Counted from the stretch's first letter, positions 6,533 through 14,347 are shown. The stretch: DNA of 16,910 nt from an uncultured Olsenella sp. (GCA_900540955.1 UQIF01000034.1:1-16910); one strand, 5' to 3'. Numbers and translations are program-made. The notes: a model not told the origin generated them from the letters alone.

Positions 6533-7639
6533 ATGACCGCCCAGACGAACATGGCCGCGACCACGGCCGCCGAGGCCGCCGCCTTCCCTGCCGAAGAGAG
6601 GCCCGGCGCGCTCTTTGCCGCCTACCTGCAGCGCACGCGGCCGCAGATCGACGACTACCTCGCGCGCACGGCCGCCGCCTGCGCACCCGGCACGCCCGAG
6701 GCGACCGCCGCCGACCTCGACCGCTTCCTCTACGCGCCTCTTGCCCGCTTTACCGCCTCGGGCGGCAAGCGGACCCGGCCGGCGCTTTGCCTACTCGGCT
6801 GCGAGGCCGTGGGCGGCGAGGCGGCGCGCGCCATGAGCGCGGCGGCGGCCATCGAGGTCTTCCAGTCGGCGGCCCTCATTCACGACGATATCGCCGACGA
6901 GTCCGAGCTGCGCCGCGGCAAGCCGTGCACCTACGTGACGGAGGGCACGGGCGTCGCCATCAACATCGGCGACCTCGGACTCGCCGACGTACTCGGCTAC
7001 GTGCTGCGCGACCAGGACCTCCCCGCCGACGTGCGCCTCGCCGTCATGGAGAAGCTCTTCCAGATGGAGGAGCGCACCATCGAGGGCCAGGCGCTCGACC
7101 TCGGCTGGGTCCGCGACGGCCGCTGGGACATCCTGCCGGAGGACTACCTCTACATGGCGTCGCACAAGACCGCCTACTACTCGGCGGCCATCCCGCTGGT
7201 GGCGGGCGCCATCGTGGGCGGCGGCACGCCCGAGCAGCTCGCCGCGCTCGACGGCTTCGGCATGGCGGCAGGCCTCGCCTTCCAGCTGCAGGACGACCTT
7301 CTTAACCTCGTCGGCGACGCCGACGCTCAAGGCAAGGACTTCCGCAGCGACATCACCGAGGGCAAGCGCACGCTGCTTGTGGTCTGGGCGCTTCAGCACC
7401 TCGACTCTGCAAAGAAGGACGAGCTCATCGGCATCCTCGAGTCCAAGGCCACAGACCCCGCCCGCCTCGCGCGCGCCGTCGAGCTCATCGAGGACGCCGG
7501 CGCCGTCGACCATGTGCGCGCCTACGCCCGCGAGCTCGTGGCCGAGGCCAAGGGGCACCTTAGCGGCATCGAGATTTCCCCGGAGGCTCGCGGGGTGCTC
7601 GCATCTATGGCAGACTTTTTCGTGGAGCGCGCAGGTTAG
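6533..7639 (+). CDS. Polyprenyl diphosphate synthase (FPP/GGPP synthase family)
   Basis: This enzyme condenses isopentenyl diphosphate onto an allylic diphosphate to make a trans-prenyl chain for quinones, carriers or other isoprenoids. The 368-residue protein contains GGKRTRP (77-83), the first Asp-rich motif DDIAD (118-122) followed by RRGKP, GQALDLGW (185-192), and a second motif QDDLLNLVGD in which the usual last Asp of DDxxD is Asn (D254, D255, N258). DDxxN also occurs in known GGPP synthases, so activity is expected; chain length cannot be read reliably. I prefer the ATG at 6533, with AGGTG overlapping the galE stop. A GTG at 6521 directly after that stop and an ATG at 6551 are alternatives; the Ala-rich N-terminus does not decide. 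The near-abutting position implies cotranscription with galE. Confidence 0.9.
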   Translation: MTAQTNMAATTAAEAAAFPAEERPGALFAAYLQRTRPQIDDYLARTAAACAPGTPEATAADLDRFLYAPLARFTASGGKRTRPALCLLGCEAVGGEAARAMSAAAAIEVFQSAALIHDDIADESELRRGKPCTYVTEGTGVAINIGDLGLADVLGYVLRDQDLPADVRLAVMEKLFQMEERTIEGQALDLGWVRDGRWDILPEDYLYMASHKTAYYSAAIPLVAGAIVGGGTPEQLAALDGFGMAAGLAFQLQDDLLNLVGDADAQGKDFRSDITEGKRTLLVVWALQHLDSAKKDELIGILESKATDPARLARAVELIEDAGAVDHVRAYARELVAEAKGHLSGIEISPEARGVLASMADFFVERAG

Positions 7640-7689
7640 CGCTCGAACTCGCCGCCGAGCGAAGACGGCAACGCACTAGGAGAGACTTT

Positions 7690-8616
7690 ATGGAACCCAT
7701 TCAGGAAGGCGCCCAGGGCGCCGCAGTCGAGGACATCCAGGAGCGGCTGAAGTCGCTCGGTTACCGCATCGACGAAAGTGAGCTTTCTGGCCAGGCGTTC
7801 GGCCGCTCCACCGCCACCGCCGTCGCGCGCTTCCGCCTCGACCACGAGCTCAGCCTCGGCGAGGCGGTGGACGCCCCCACGTGGTCCGCGCTCGTCGACG
7901 AGTGCTATCAGCTCGGAGACCGCACGCTCTACCTGCGGCTACCCAACTTCCACGGCAATGACGTGCGCCAGCTCCAGGAGCGCCTGAACGTCCTGGGCTT
8001 CTCGTGCGGAGAGGTCGACGGCTGCTACGGCGTCCACACCGAGGCAGCGGTCAAGCTGTTCCAGGAGAGCGTCGGCGCGCTTGCCGACGGCATGGCGTTC
8101 CAGGACACCTTCGACGCCATCGAGCGCCTCAAGCACGTGTGGGGCGGCAAGCCCGCCGCAGGCCCGCACCCCTCCGGCGCCATGGGCTTCGCGCGCGCCG
8201 CGAGCGTGCTCGAGGGAATCGGCCTGGGCATCATGGCCGAGGACCCGATCTCGCGCAACGTCGCGGGCCGCGTCCTCAACCTCGCCGAGGCGACCAACAG
8301 CAGCTGCGGCATCGAGGTCATCAACACGGCCGACGAGGCGAGCCCCGCCGTGCGCGCGCTCGTCACGCTCTCGGCCACGCCGCACGACCCCAAGGCCAAG
8401 CCGGCCGTGGGCAGCGTCGCGCTCGACGACGTGGACACGCTGCCGCTGCGCCTGCGGACCGCGCTGCAGGTCTCGCGCAAGCGCCCGCCCGCGGCGCGCA
8501 TCGAGCTGCCCGTGGGCTCCGACCCTAACGGCAGCTTCACCATCGGCGACGCGCAGACCTACGCCGTGCTGCTGCTCGACGCCTTCTGCGTCGCGTTCGA
8601 CGGCGTGCAGCTGTAG
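7690..8616 (+). CDS. Protein with two peptidoglycan-binding domains and an unrecognised C-terminal half
   Basis: The 308-residue protein starts with two PG_binding_1-type three-helix repeats, about residues 5-68 (AAVEDIQERLKSLGY...STATAVARFR) and 81-142 (NDVRQLQERLNVLGF...YGVHTEAAVKLFQ). This layout recalls actinobacterial CwlM, where two such repeats precede an amidase domain. Residues 160-308 (from GAMGFARAASVLEGIG) are of similar size to an amidase but show no clear zinc ligands or catalytic motif I can identify. There is no signal peptide, as also for CwlM, so a cytoplasmic or regulatory role is possible. AGGAG lies before the ATG. It is the last gene of the probable galE operon, 50 bp after the prenyl synthase, and a terminator hairpin follows. 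Confidence 0.85.
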   Translation: MEPIQEGAQGAAVEDIQERLKSLGYRIDESELSGQAFGRSTATAVARFRLDHELSLGEAVDAPTWSALVDECYQLGDRTLYLRLPNFHGNDVRQLQERLNVLGFSCGEVDGCYGVHTEAAVKLFQESVGALADGMAFQDTFDAIERLKHVWGGKPAAGPHPSGAMGFARAASVLEGIGLGIMAEDPISRNVAGRVLNLAEATNSSCGIEVINTADEASPAVRALVTLSATPHDPKAKPAVGSVALDDVDTLPLRLRTALQVSRKRPPAARIELPVGSDPNGSFTIGDAQTYAVLLLDAFCVAFDGVQL

Positions 8617-8658
8617 GCACTTCTTGCCCTTGGGTTTCTCGCCGAATGGCCGTAAAGC

Positions 8659-8691
8659 AACGGGCCGCCCGTCGTCGACGAGCGGCCCGTT
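8659..8691. terminator. Terminator of the galE operon
   Basis: AACGGGCCGC (8659-8668) pairs perfectly with GCGGCCCGTT (8682-8691) across a 13-base loop; the right arm runs into TTTTC. It ends the plus-strand operon and lies just downstream of the minus-strand tRNA, so it may serve both. Confidence 0.8.
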
Positions 8692-8701
8692 TTCATGCGG
8701 A

Positions 8702-8776
8702 TGGCAGGGGTAGTAGGATTCGAACCCACATTGATGGCACCAAAAACCACTGTCCTAACCATTGGACGATACCCCT
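8702..8776 (-). tRNA. tRNA-Gln (anticodon UUG)
   Basis: The minus strand folds into a full cloverleaf: acceptor AGGGGTA with TACCCCT (seven pairs), D stem GTCC/GGAC, anticodon stem GTGGT/GCCAT with loop TTTTGGT, and T stem GTGGG/CCTAC with loop TTCGAAT. Loop positions 34-36 read TTG, so it decodes CAA and, by wobble, CAG glutamine codons. The discriminator base is G and CCA is encoded (8704-8702). Confidence 0.96.
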
Positions 8777-8787
8777 GTGCGCCCGAC

Positions 8788-8793
8788 ATTGTA
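8788..8793 (-). promoter_or_regulatory. Candidate -10 box for tRNA-Gln
   Basis: The minus strand reads TACAAT 11 bases before the first tRNA base, a normal distance for a short tRNA leader. The -35 region is GC-rich and weak. Confidence 0.45.
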
Positions 8794-8908
8794 CCAATAA
8801 GCCCGCCCTTGCCGCCACCACAGCTCATCCGTACCCCACAATCCTGCGGATTTTACGCATCCCGAACAATGCGCGCCGACGTTGGCTCCATCGGGCGGGC
8901 GTCTGGGC

Positions 8909-8914
8909 TATCAT
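8909..8914 (+). promoter_or_regulatory. Candidate -10 box for glmU
   Basis: TATCAT lies 55 bases before the glmU start codon. The upstream TTGGCT at 8882 is too far away to be a proper -35, so the call is tentative. Bases 8794-8908 show no other feature. Confidence 0.35.
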
Positions 8915-8969
8915 AAGGAACGGTATTTTTCTGGGACAAGCAAACGTTCTCGCTTTTGGAGGCAAACTC

Positions 8970-10361
8970 ATGCCCATGACCGCGATCATTCTCGCCGCCG
9001 GCGAGGGTACGCGCATGAAGTCCCGTCATCCCAAGGTAATGCACAAGCTACTCGATCGCCCGCTCGTCTCGTGGGTCACGCGCGCCGCGCGCAGCGCCGG
9101 GGCCGACCGCATCATCGTGGTCGTCGGCAACGGCGCCGAAGAGGTGCGCGCGCACCTCGCCTCCGAGACCGATGTCGAGTGCGTCGAGCAGGCCGAGCGC
9201 CTTGGCACGGGACACGCAACCCGCGTCGCCATCGAGGCGGCTGGCGTCACGGAGGGCCCCGTCGTCGTGCTGAACGGCGACCTCCCCCTCATCGAGTCAA
9301 AGACCATCCGCGCCTTCGCCGACTCCGTGGCGGGCGGCGAGCACGCCTGCGCCGTCCTGACCATGACCCCGCCCGACCCCTTCGGCTACGGCCGCATCGA
9401 GCTCGCCCCCGACGGCTCGGTCGAGCGCATCGTCGAGCAGAAGGACTGCACGCCCGAGCAGGACGCCAACCTGCTCGAGTGCAACGCCGGCTGCTATGCC
9501 TTCGACGGCGCGCTTCTTTGCAAGTACATCGGCGAGGTGGGCTGCGACAACGCCCAGCACGAGTACTACCTGCCCGACATGGTGCAGATTCTTCGCGCCC
9601 ACGGCCACGCGACCACCATCACGCACTGCCCCGACTACGTCGAGGGCCTCGGCGTGAACTCCCGCATCCAGCTCGCCGAGCTCACGGCCCTCGCGCAGGA
9701 AAAGATCAACCGCGCGCTCATGGCCTCCGGCGTGACCATGCTCGACCCCAAGACCGTCTGGGTCGGCCCTGACGTCGAGGTCGGCCGCGACACCGAGCTC
9801 CTTCCCATGACCATGCTCTGGGGCCAGACGAAGGTCGGCGAGGGCTGCGTCGTCGGCCCGAACACGCGCCTGGCCAACACCTCCGTGGGCAACAACGTGA
9901 CCATCGAGGAGACCGTCTGCACCGACGTCACCATCGACGACGACGTTACCTGCGGCCCACGCGCCTACCTGCGCGGCGGCGCCCACGTGCTTCGCGGCGC
10001 CCACATCGGCACCCACGTCGAGCTCAAGAACACCGTGGTCGGCGAGGGTTCCAAGGTCCCGCACCTTTCCTACATCGGCGATTGCCAGATGGGCGCCCGC
10101 GTCAACATCGGCGGCGGCTCCATCACCTGCAACTACGACGGCGTCCACAAGAGCCGCACCACCATCGGCGACGACGTTTTCATCGGTTCCGACACGATGA
10201 TGGTCGCGCCCGTGACCATCGGGGCAGGCGCGATCACCGGCGCCAGCTCCTGCATCACCAAGGACGTGCCCGCCGACGCTCTTGCCGTGGAGCGCAGCGA
10301 GCAGTTCATAAAGGAAGGCTATGCCAGCAAAAGGCTCGAACGACTGAGGAAGGAAATCTAG
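8970..10361 (+). CDS. glmU: Bifunctional GlmU: uridylyltransferase and GlcN-1-P acetyltransferase
   Basis: GlmU acetylates glucosamine-1-phosphate and then couples it to UTP to give UDP-GlcNAc, the precursor of peptidoglycan and other surface glycans. The 463-residue protein starts with the nucleotidyltransferase signature LAAGEGTRM (8-16), then NGDLPL and ECNAGCYAF. From about residue 265 it becomes a left-handed beta-helix with repeated hexapeptides, the catalytic His in VPHLSYIGD (H365) and NYDGVHKSRT (388-397). Both active sites look intact. GGAGG seven bases before the ATG at 8970 fixes the start; an open frame extends far upstream through the tRNA locus and is not coding. The stop codon abuts the prs start with no gap. 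Confidence 0.97.
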   Translation: MPMTAIILAAGEGTRMKSRHPKVMHKLLDRPLVSWVTRAARSAGADRIIVVVGNGAEEVRAHLASETDVECVEQAERLGTGHATRVAIEAAGVTEGPVVVLNGDLPLIESKTIRAFADSVAGGEHACAVLTMTPPDPFGYGRIELAPDGSVERIVEQKDCTPEQDANLLECNAGCYAFDGALLCKYIGEVGCDNAQHEYYLPDMVQILRAHGHATTITHCPDYVEGLGVNSRIQLAELTALAQEKINRALMASGVTMLDPKTVWVGPDVEVGRDTELLPMTMLWGQTKVGEGCVVGPNTRLANTSVGNNVTIEETVCTDVTIDDDVTCGPRAYLRGGAHVLRGAHIGTHVELKNTVVGEGSKVPHLSYIGDCQMGARVNIGGGSITCNYDGVHKSRTTIGDDVFIGSDTMMVAPVTIGAGAITGASSCITKDVPADALAVERSEQFIKEGYASKRLERLRKEI

Positions 10362-11357
10362 ATGTACGAGAACCTTAGCGATCCCATGCCCATGGACAAG
10401 GAGATCAAGCTCTACACCGGCACCGGCAATCCTGAGCTCTCCCAGAGGATCGCGGAAATCCTGCACCTGGAGCTCCAGGGCCTGACCACCGAGAAGTTCG
10501 CCAACGGCGAGACCTACGCGCGCTTCACCGAGTCGGTCCGCGGCGACGACGTCTTCTTTATCCAGACCATGGCCGGCGAGAACGTCAACGACCTCATTAT
10601 GGAAACGCTGATCGTCGCCGATGCCGCCAAGCGCGCCTCTTGCCGCCGCTTCACCGCCGTCATCCCCCACTACGGCTACGCCCGCCAGGACCGCAAGGCC
10701 GCCCCGCGCGAGCCGATCACCGCGCGCCTCGTGGCCAACCTCATCGAGGCCGCCGGCATCGACCAGGTGATCACCGTTGATTTGCACCAGGGCCAGATCC
10801 AGGGCTTCTTCAACATCCCCGTGACGCACCTCACCGGCCTGTACCTGCTTGGCGACTACTTCAAGCAGAAGGACTTCGACTGGTCCCAGACCGTTGTCGT
10901 CAGCCCCGACATGGGTCGCGCCAAGGCCGCAAAGAAGCTCTCCGACTACCTCGGCTGCGAGGTCGCCATCGCCCACAAGAGCCGCCCGAAGCACAACCAG
11001 GCCGAGGTCATGGGCATCATCGGCGATATCAAGGGCAAGACCTGCATCGTCAACGACGACATGATCGACACCGCCGGTACCCTGTGCGGCTCCGTCAAGA
11101 AGCTCAAGGAGATGGGCGCGGGCGACATCTACGTCTGCGCGACCCACGGCATCTTCACCGACCCGGCGATCCAGCGCCTCGAGGAGGCACCCATCGTCGA
11201 GTGCGTCGTCACCGACGTCATCCCCTGCGAAGCGGCCAACAAGCCCGGCTCCAAGATCAAGACGATCTCCATCGCCAACGAGCTCGCCGAGGCCATCTAC
11301 AGCGTCTACACCAACCAGCCCGTCTCGACCATCTTTGGCGGCAGCCTGAACCTGTAA
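10362..11357 (+). CDS. prs: Ribose-phosphate pyrophosphokinase (PRPP synthetase), class I
   Basis: Prs transfers pyrophosphate from ATP to ribose-5-phosphate, giving PRPP for nucleotides, histidine, tryptophan and NAD. The 331-residue protein shows FANGETYARF, the loop HYGYARQDRK, TVDLHQGQIQGFF and the PRPP-binding signature VNDDMIDTAGT, all normal for class I enzymes. A short N-terminal extension, MYENLSDPMPMDKE, precedes the core; ATGs at 10386 and 10392 are alternative starts, but AGGAAGG just before 10362 and the abutting glmU stop favour the first. Translation is probably coupled to glmU. A strong terminator hairpin follows. Confidence 0.96.
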   Translation: MYENLSDPMPMDKEIKLYTGTGNPELSQRIAEILHLELQGLTTEKFANGETYARFTESVRGDDVFFIQTMAGENVNDLIMETLIVADAAKRASCRRFTAVIPHYGYARQDRKAAPREPITARLVANLIEAAGIDQVITVDLHQGQIQGFFNIPVTHLTGLYLLGDYFKQKDFDWSQTVVVSPDMGRAKAAKKLSDYLGCEVAIAHKSRPKHNQAEVMGIIGDIKGKTCIVNDDMIDTAGTLCGSVKKLKEMGAGDIYVCATHGIFTDPAIQRLEEAPIVECVVTDVIPCEAANKPGSKIKTISIANELAEAIYSVYTNQPVSTIFGGSLNL

Positions 11358-11391
11358 GTTGGTGTAGGGGTAGTTCCCCGGTCCACTTTTG

Positions 11392-11425
11392 CGGGGTCGT
11401 CCGCGTTGCGGGCGACCCCGTTTTT
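11392..11425 (+). terminator. Terminator hairpin between prs and pth
   Basis: CGGGGTCG (11392-11399) pairs with CGACCCCG (11413-11420), and the inner CCGC/GCGG extends the stem to 13 pairs with one G-U and a three-base loop. TTTTT follows. This is a textbook intrinsic terminator, yet the pth ribosome binding site begins only six bases later, so pth expression must rely on readthrough or an unseen promoter. Confidence 0.88.
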
Positions 11426-11441
11426 GCCGAAAGGAGCACGG

Positions 11442-12011
11442 ATGGCCAAAGCAGCCACCATCATGATCGTGTGCGGGCTCGGCAACCCCGACGCCGAGTA
11501 TGAGCACACGCGCCATAACGCCGGCTTTGCGACGGTCGACCTTTTGGCCGCCCGGCACGGCGTACGGTACTGGAAGAGCGAAGCGGGCGCGCAGACGGCC
11601 ACGCTGACCTGGCGCGACACCGACGGCGAGGCACGCGAGGTCATCCTCGCCAAGCCGATGAGCTACATGAACACGTCGGGCGGCCCCCTGTCCAAGCTCG
11701 CACGGGCGCACCGCGTGCAGCCTGAGCAGATCCTCGTCGTGCACGACGAAGTCGACCTGCCCGCGGGCCAGGTAAAGGTCAAGCTCGGCGGCGGGCTCAA
11801 CGCCCATAACGGCCTGCGCTCCATCGCCGACAAGCTCGGCAGCCGCAACTTCGCGCGCGTCCAATTCGGCATCGGCCGCCCGCCCGGAAAAATGCAGGTC
11901 GCAGACTACGTGCTGCGCGAGCTCAAGGGTAACTTCCTCGAGGAGTTCGAGATCACGGCCCAAGAAGCGGCCGACATCGTCGAGCGCGTGCTCACCGAGG
12001 GCGCAAAATAG
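11442..12011 (+). CDS. pth: Peptidyl-tRNA hydrolase
   Basis: Pth cleaves the ester bond of peptidyl-tRNAs dropped by ribosomes, recycling tRNA; it is normally essential. The 189-residue protein has the substrate Asn in CGLGNP (N15), the catalytic His in TRHNAGF (H25), Asn in SYMNTSG (N77), Asp in VVHDEVDLP (D102) and Asn in AHNGLRS (N123). The usual GG-HNGL loop reads NA-HNGL here, a mild variation outside the catalytic residues. I chose the ATG at 11442, with AAGGAG six bases upstream, over a TTG at 11406 that lies inside the terminator hairpin. The glmU-prs-pth order matches many Gram-positive bacteria, but the L25/Ctc gene often found between prs and pth is absent. Confidence 0.95.
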   Translation: MAKAATIMIVCGLGNPDAEYEHTRHNAGFATVDLLAARHGVRYWKSEAGAQTATLTWRDTDGEAREVILAKPMSYMNTSGGPLSKLARAHRVQPEQILVVHDEVDLPAGQVKVKLGGGLNAHNGLRSIADKLGSRNFARVQFGIGRPPGKMQVADYVLRELKGNFLEEFEITAQEAADIVERVLTEGAK

Positions 12012-12041
12012 ACGACCCGCAAAGCAAACTCGCACAAGGAC

Positions 12042-12083
12042 GAAAAAAGAGCCGGGACAAGCTTGTCCCGGCTCTCGTTTTTT
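12042..12083. terminator. Bidirectional terminator shared by pth and nfnB
   Basis: A perfect 28-bp palindrome (12048-12075, core GGGACAAGCTTGTCCC) is flanked by six A on the left and a T-run on the right. Read either way it gives a GC-rich hairpin followed by T residues, so it can stop pth on the plus strand and nfnB on the minus strand. Confidence 0.93.
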
Positions 12084-12110
12084 GGGATACGCTCCCCTGC
12101 CGACCGAAAA

Positions 12111-13517
12111 CTACTTGGTCAGCGCCTCAGTGATGGACGCGGCAGCTTTCTTGCCGGCGCCCATGGCGAGGATGACGGTCGCGGCACCGGTGACGATGTC
12201 GCCGCCGGCCCAGATCCGCGGGTCGGTCGTCTGGCCGGTCTCCTCGTCGGCGACAATGTAGCCCCACTTGTTGAGCTCCATCTTGCCGCCAATCTTCTTT
12301 GCGAAGGGGTTGGCGTTGGTGCCGATGGCGGAAATCGCGACGTCGCAGGGAATCTCCTCGATGGCGCCCTCGATGGGCACCGGGCGACGACGGCCGGACT
12401 CGTCGGGCTCGCCGAGCTCCATCTTCTGGACCTTGACGGCGCACACGGTGCCGTCCTCGCCGGCGACGAACTCGAGCGGGCTGACGAGCGGCATGACCTC
12501 GACACCCTCGGCCTTGGCGTGGTGCAGCTCGGCGCGACGGGCGGGCATCTCGTCCTCGGTACGGCGATACGCGATGATCGCGCGCTCGGCGCCCAGGCGC
12601 TTGGCGGTACGGACGGCGTCCATGGCGACGTTGCCGCCGCCGAAGACGACGACGTTCTTGCCGTGTTTGGTCGGCGTGTCGTACTCGGGGAAGTTGTTCG
12701 CCTTCATGAGGTTCACGCGGGTGAGGTACTCGTTGGCGAAGAAGACGTTCGGGAGGTTCTCGCCGGGGACGTTGAGGAACTTGGGCAGGCCGGCGCCGGT
12801 GGCCACGTAGATGGCGTCGAAGCCCTGCTCAAAGAGCTCGTCGGCAGTGGTGATATTGCCCACGACGGAGTTGTACTCGAAGTGGACGCCCATCTCCTCG
12901 AGGCCGTCGATCTCGCGCTTGACGACGGCCTTCGGCAGACGGAACTCGGGGATGCCGTAGACGAGCACGCCGCCGCCGGTGAAGAACGCCTCGAAGACGG
13001 TGACCTCGAAGCCGTTGCGGGCGAGCTCGCCGGCGCAGGTGATGCCGGAGGGGCCGGAGCCGACGACGGCGACCTTCTTGCCGTTCTTGGGTTTCATGAC
13101 GGGCTTGGAGGCGAGCTCAGGCTGATCGCCGACGAAGCGCTCGAGCTGGCCGATGGCAACAGGCTCGCCCTTCTTGCCGCGGACGCACTTGCCCTCGCAC
13201 TGGTTCTCCTGCGGGCAGACGCGGCCGCAGATGGCGGGGAGCATGGACTCCTCGCGGATGACGTCCAGGGCGCCGCCGTAGTTCTTCGCGCGGATCTGCT
13301 CGATGAACTTCGGGATGTTGATGTTGACCGGGCAGCCCTCGACGCAGAACGGGCGCTTGCAATCCATGCAGCGCTCGGCCTCGGCCAGCGCCATCTCCTC
13401 GGTGAAGCCCTTATCGACAGGACGGAAATCGCAGGCGCGCTCGGCGGCCGGCTCCTCGTTGTCCTTGGTGCGCGGGGACTTCATGTCCGGGACAAAACGA
13501 CCATTTACCTGTGGCAT
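12111..13517 (-). CDS. nfnB: NfnB-type large subunit of NADH-dependent ferredoxin:NADP+ oxidoreductase
   Basis: The 468-residue flavoprotein resembles the small subunit of glutamate synthase, but its pairing with nfnA marks it as the large subunit of the electron-bifurcating NfnAB complex, which couples NADPH oxidation to reduction of ferredoxin and NAD, or the reverse. The N-terminal iron-sulfur region has C50, C53, C58, C62 and C97, C101, C107, C111; E104 in CPQENQC fits the unusual Glu ligand described for Thermotoga Nfn. The FAD site is VVGSGPSG (151-158), the NADPH site FGGGNVAMD, and the C-terminal FAD contact WAGGDIVTGAATV. The start overlaps the end of nfnA by 13 bp with GAGGAGG ten bases upstream, implying coupled synthesis. 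Automatic pipelines often call it GltA/GltD; no large glutamate synthase subunit is present here. Confidence 0.88.
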   Translation of the reverse strand: MPQVNGRFVPDMKSPRTKDNEEPAAERACDFRPVDKGFTEEMALAEAERCMDCKRPFCVEGCPVNINIPKFIEQIRAKNYGGALDVIREESMLPAICGRVCPQENQCEGKCVRGKKGEPVAIGQLERFVGDQPELASKPVMKPKNGKKVAVVGSGPSGITCAGELARNGFEVTVFEAFFTGGGVLVYGIPEFRLPKAVVKREIDGLEEMGVHFEYNSVVGNITTADELFEQGFDAIYVATGAGLPKFLNVPGENLPNVFFANEYLTRVNLMKANNFPEYDTPTKHGKNVVVFGGGNVAMDAVRTAKRLGAERAIIAYRRTEDEMPARRAELHHAKAEGVEVMPLVSPLEFVAGEDGTVCAVKVQKMELGEPDESGRRRPVPIEGAIEEIPCDVAISAIGTNANPFAKKIGGKMELNKWGYIVADEETGQTTDPRIWAGGDIVTGAATVILAMGAGKKAAASITEALTK

Positions 13518-14347
13518 GCGCAGTTCGCCTCCTCATAGGCCTTGAGGGACTGGCCCTCCTCGGTAAGGTACGCGGCCTGACGCGCGCGAAGGTCGTTCCA
13601 GTCGACCTTGGTGGCGTCGAAGTCGGGGCCGTCGACGCAGGCGAACTTCGTCTGGCCGTCGACCTCGACGCGGCAGCAGCCGCACATGCCCGTGCCGTCG
13701 ACCATGATGGGGTTCAGGCTGGCGGTGATGGGGGTGTTGTACTTCTCGGCCGTGAGGGCGGAGAACTTCATCATCGGGACGGGGCCGACGCAGAAGACCT
13801 GCGTGACGGCCTTGTCCTGGAGCAGGCGCTCCAGCGGGGCGGTGACCACGCCCTTCTCGCCGTAGGAGCCGTCGTCGGTGGTGATGTGGATGTGGTCGTT
13901 GTCGAGCAGCTCGCGGAACTGGTCCTCAAGCAGCAGGAGGTCCTTGGTGCGGGCACCCATGATGGCGTGCACCTCATGACCGGTTTCGACCAGGTGCTTG
14001 GCCACGGGGAAGGCGATCGCAAGGCCGACGCCGCCGCCGATGACGGCGCAAGGGCCCTCGGCCATCTCGGTGGGCATGCCCAAAGGACCGGTGACGTCCT
14101 TGATGGAGTCGCCGGCCTCATAAGTGGACAGCATCTCGGTGGTCTTTCCGATCACCATGAAGATGAACTCGACCCAGCCCTCCTCGGCGTTCCAGCCCGC
14201 CAGGGTGAACGGCACGCGCTCGCCCGTCTCGTTCGCGCGCACCATGAGGAACTGGCCGGCATGTGCATGCTTGGCCATCGCGGGCGCTTCGATACGGAAC
14301 TTGAACACCTTCTCCGAGAACTGCGTCTTGTCGAGGATCTTGTACAT
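13505..14347 (-). CDS. nfnA: NfnA-type small subunit (ferredoxin-NADP reductase/SudB family)
   Basis: The 280-residue protein belongs to the ferredoxin-NADP reductase fold family used as NfnA, SudB or dihydroorotate dehydrogenase electron-transfer subunit. It has the FAD motif RVPFTL (44-49), TGPLG, a nucleotide-binding CAVIGGGVGLAIAFP (about 99-113), and a C-terminal [2Fe-2S] site in DGTGMCGCCRV with a distal Cys (D217, C222, C225, C237), where the Asp fits the ligand reported for Thermotoga Nfn. In NfnAB this subunit handles NAD(H). The tail ends NCACHR, adding two cysteines of unknown role. AGGAG before the ATG supports the start. It is the first gene of the nfnA-nfnB unit. A PyrK-like role is unlikely because the partner is NfnB and not PyrD. 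Confidence 0.88.
   Translation of the reverse strand: MYKILDKTQFSEKVFKFRIEAPAMAKHAHAGQFLMVRANETGERVPFTLAGWNAEEGWVEFIFMVIGKTTEMLSTYEAGDSIKDVTGPLGMPTEMAEGPCAVIGGGVGLAIAFPVAKHLVETGHEVHAIMGARTKDLLLLEDQFRELLDNDHIHITTDDGSYGEKGVVTAPLERLLQDKAVTQVFCVGPVPMMKFSALTAEKYNTPITASLNPIMVDGTGMCGCCRVEVDGQTKFACVDGPDFDATKVDWNDLRARQAAYLTEEGQSLKAYEEANCACHR

Noticed and set aside
8646..8969. N-terminal extension of glmU
   Set aside because: The in-frame extension runs through a terminator and the tRNA-Gln gene. The ATG at 8970 with GGAGG gives the normal GlmU start.
9297..12035. A 912-codon minus-strand open frame across glmU, prs and pth
   Set aside because: It is antisense to three genes with intact motifs, has a biased Val/Asp/Gly/Leu/His-rich product and crosses the terminator hairpin. 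No ribosome binding site or domain supports it.
12048..12075. Link between the GGGACAA motif in this terminator and the terminal repeat at 16838-16910
   Set aside because: Only seven bases per arm are shared and the rest of the two structures differ, so common origin cannot be claimed.
12063..13538. Plus-strand open frame opposite nfnB
   Set aside because: It is a composition shadow of nfnB with a repetitive Leu/Asp/Gly/Val product and no start signal.
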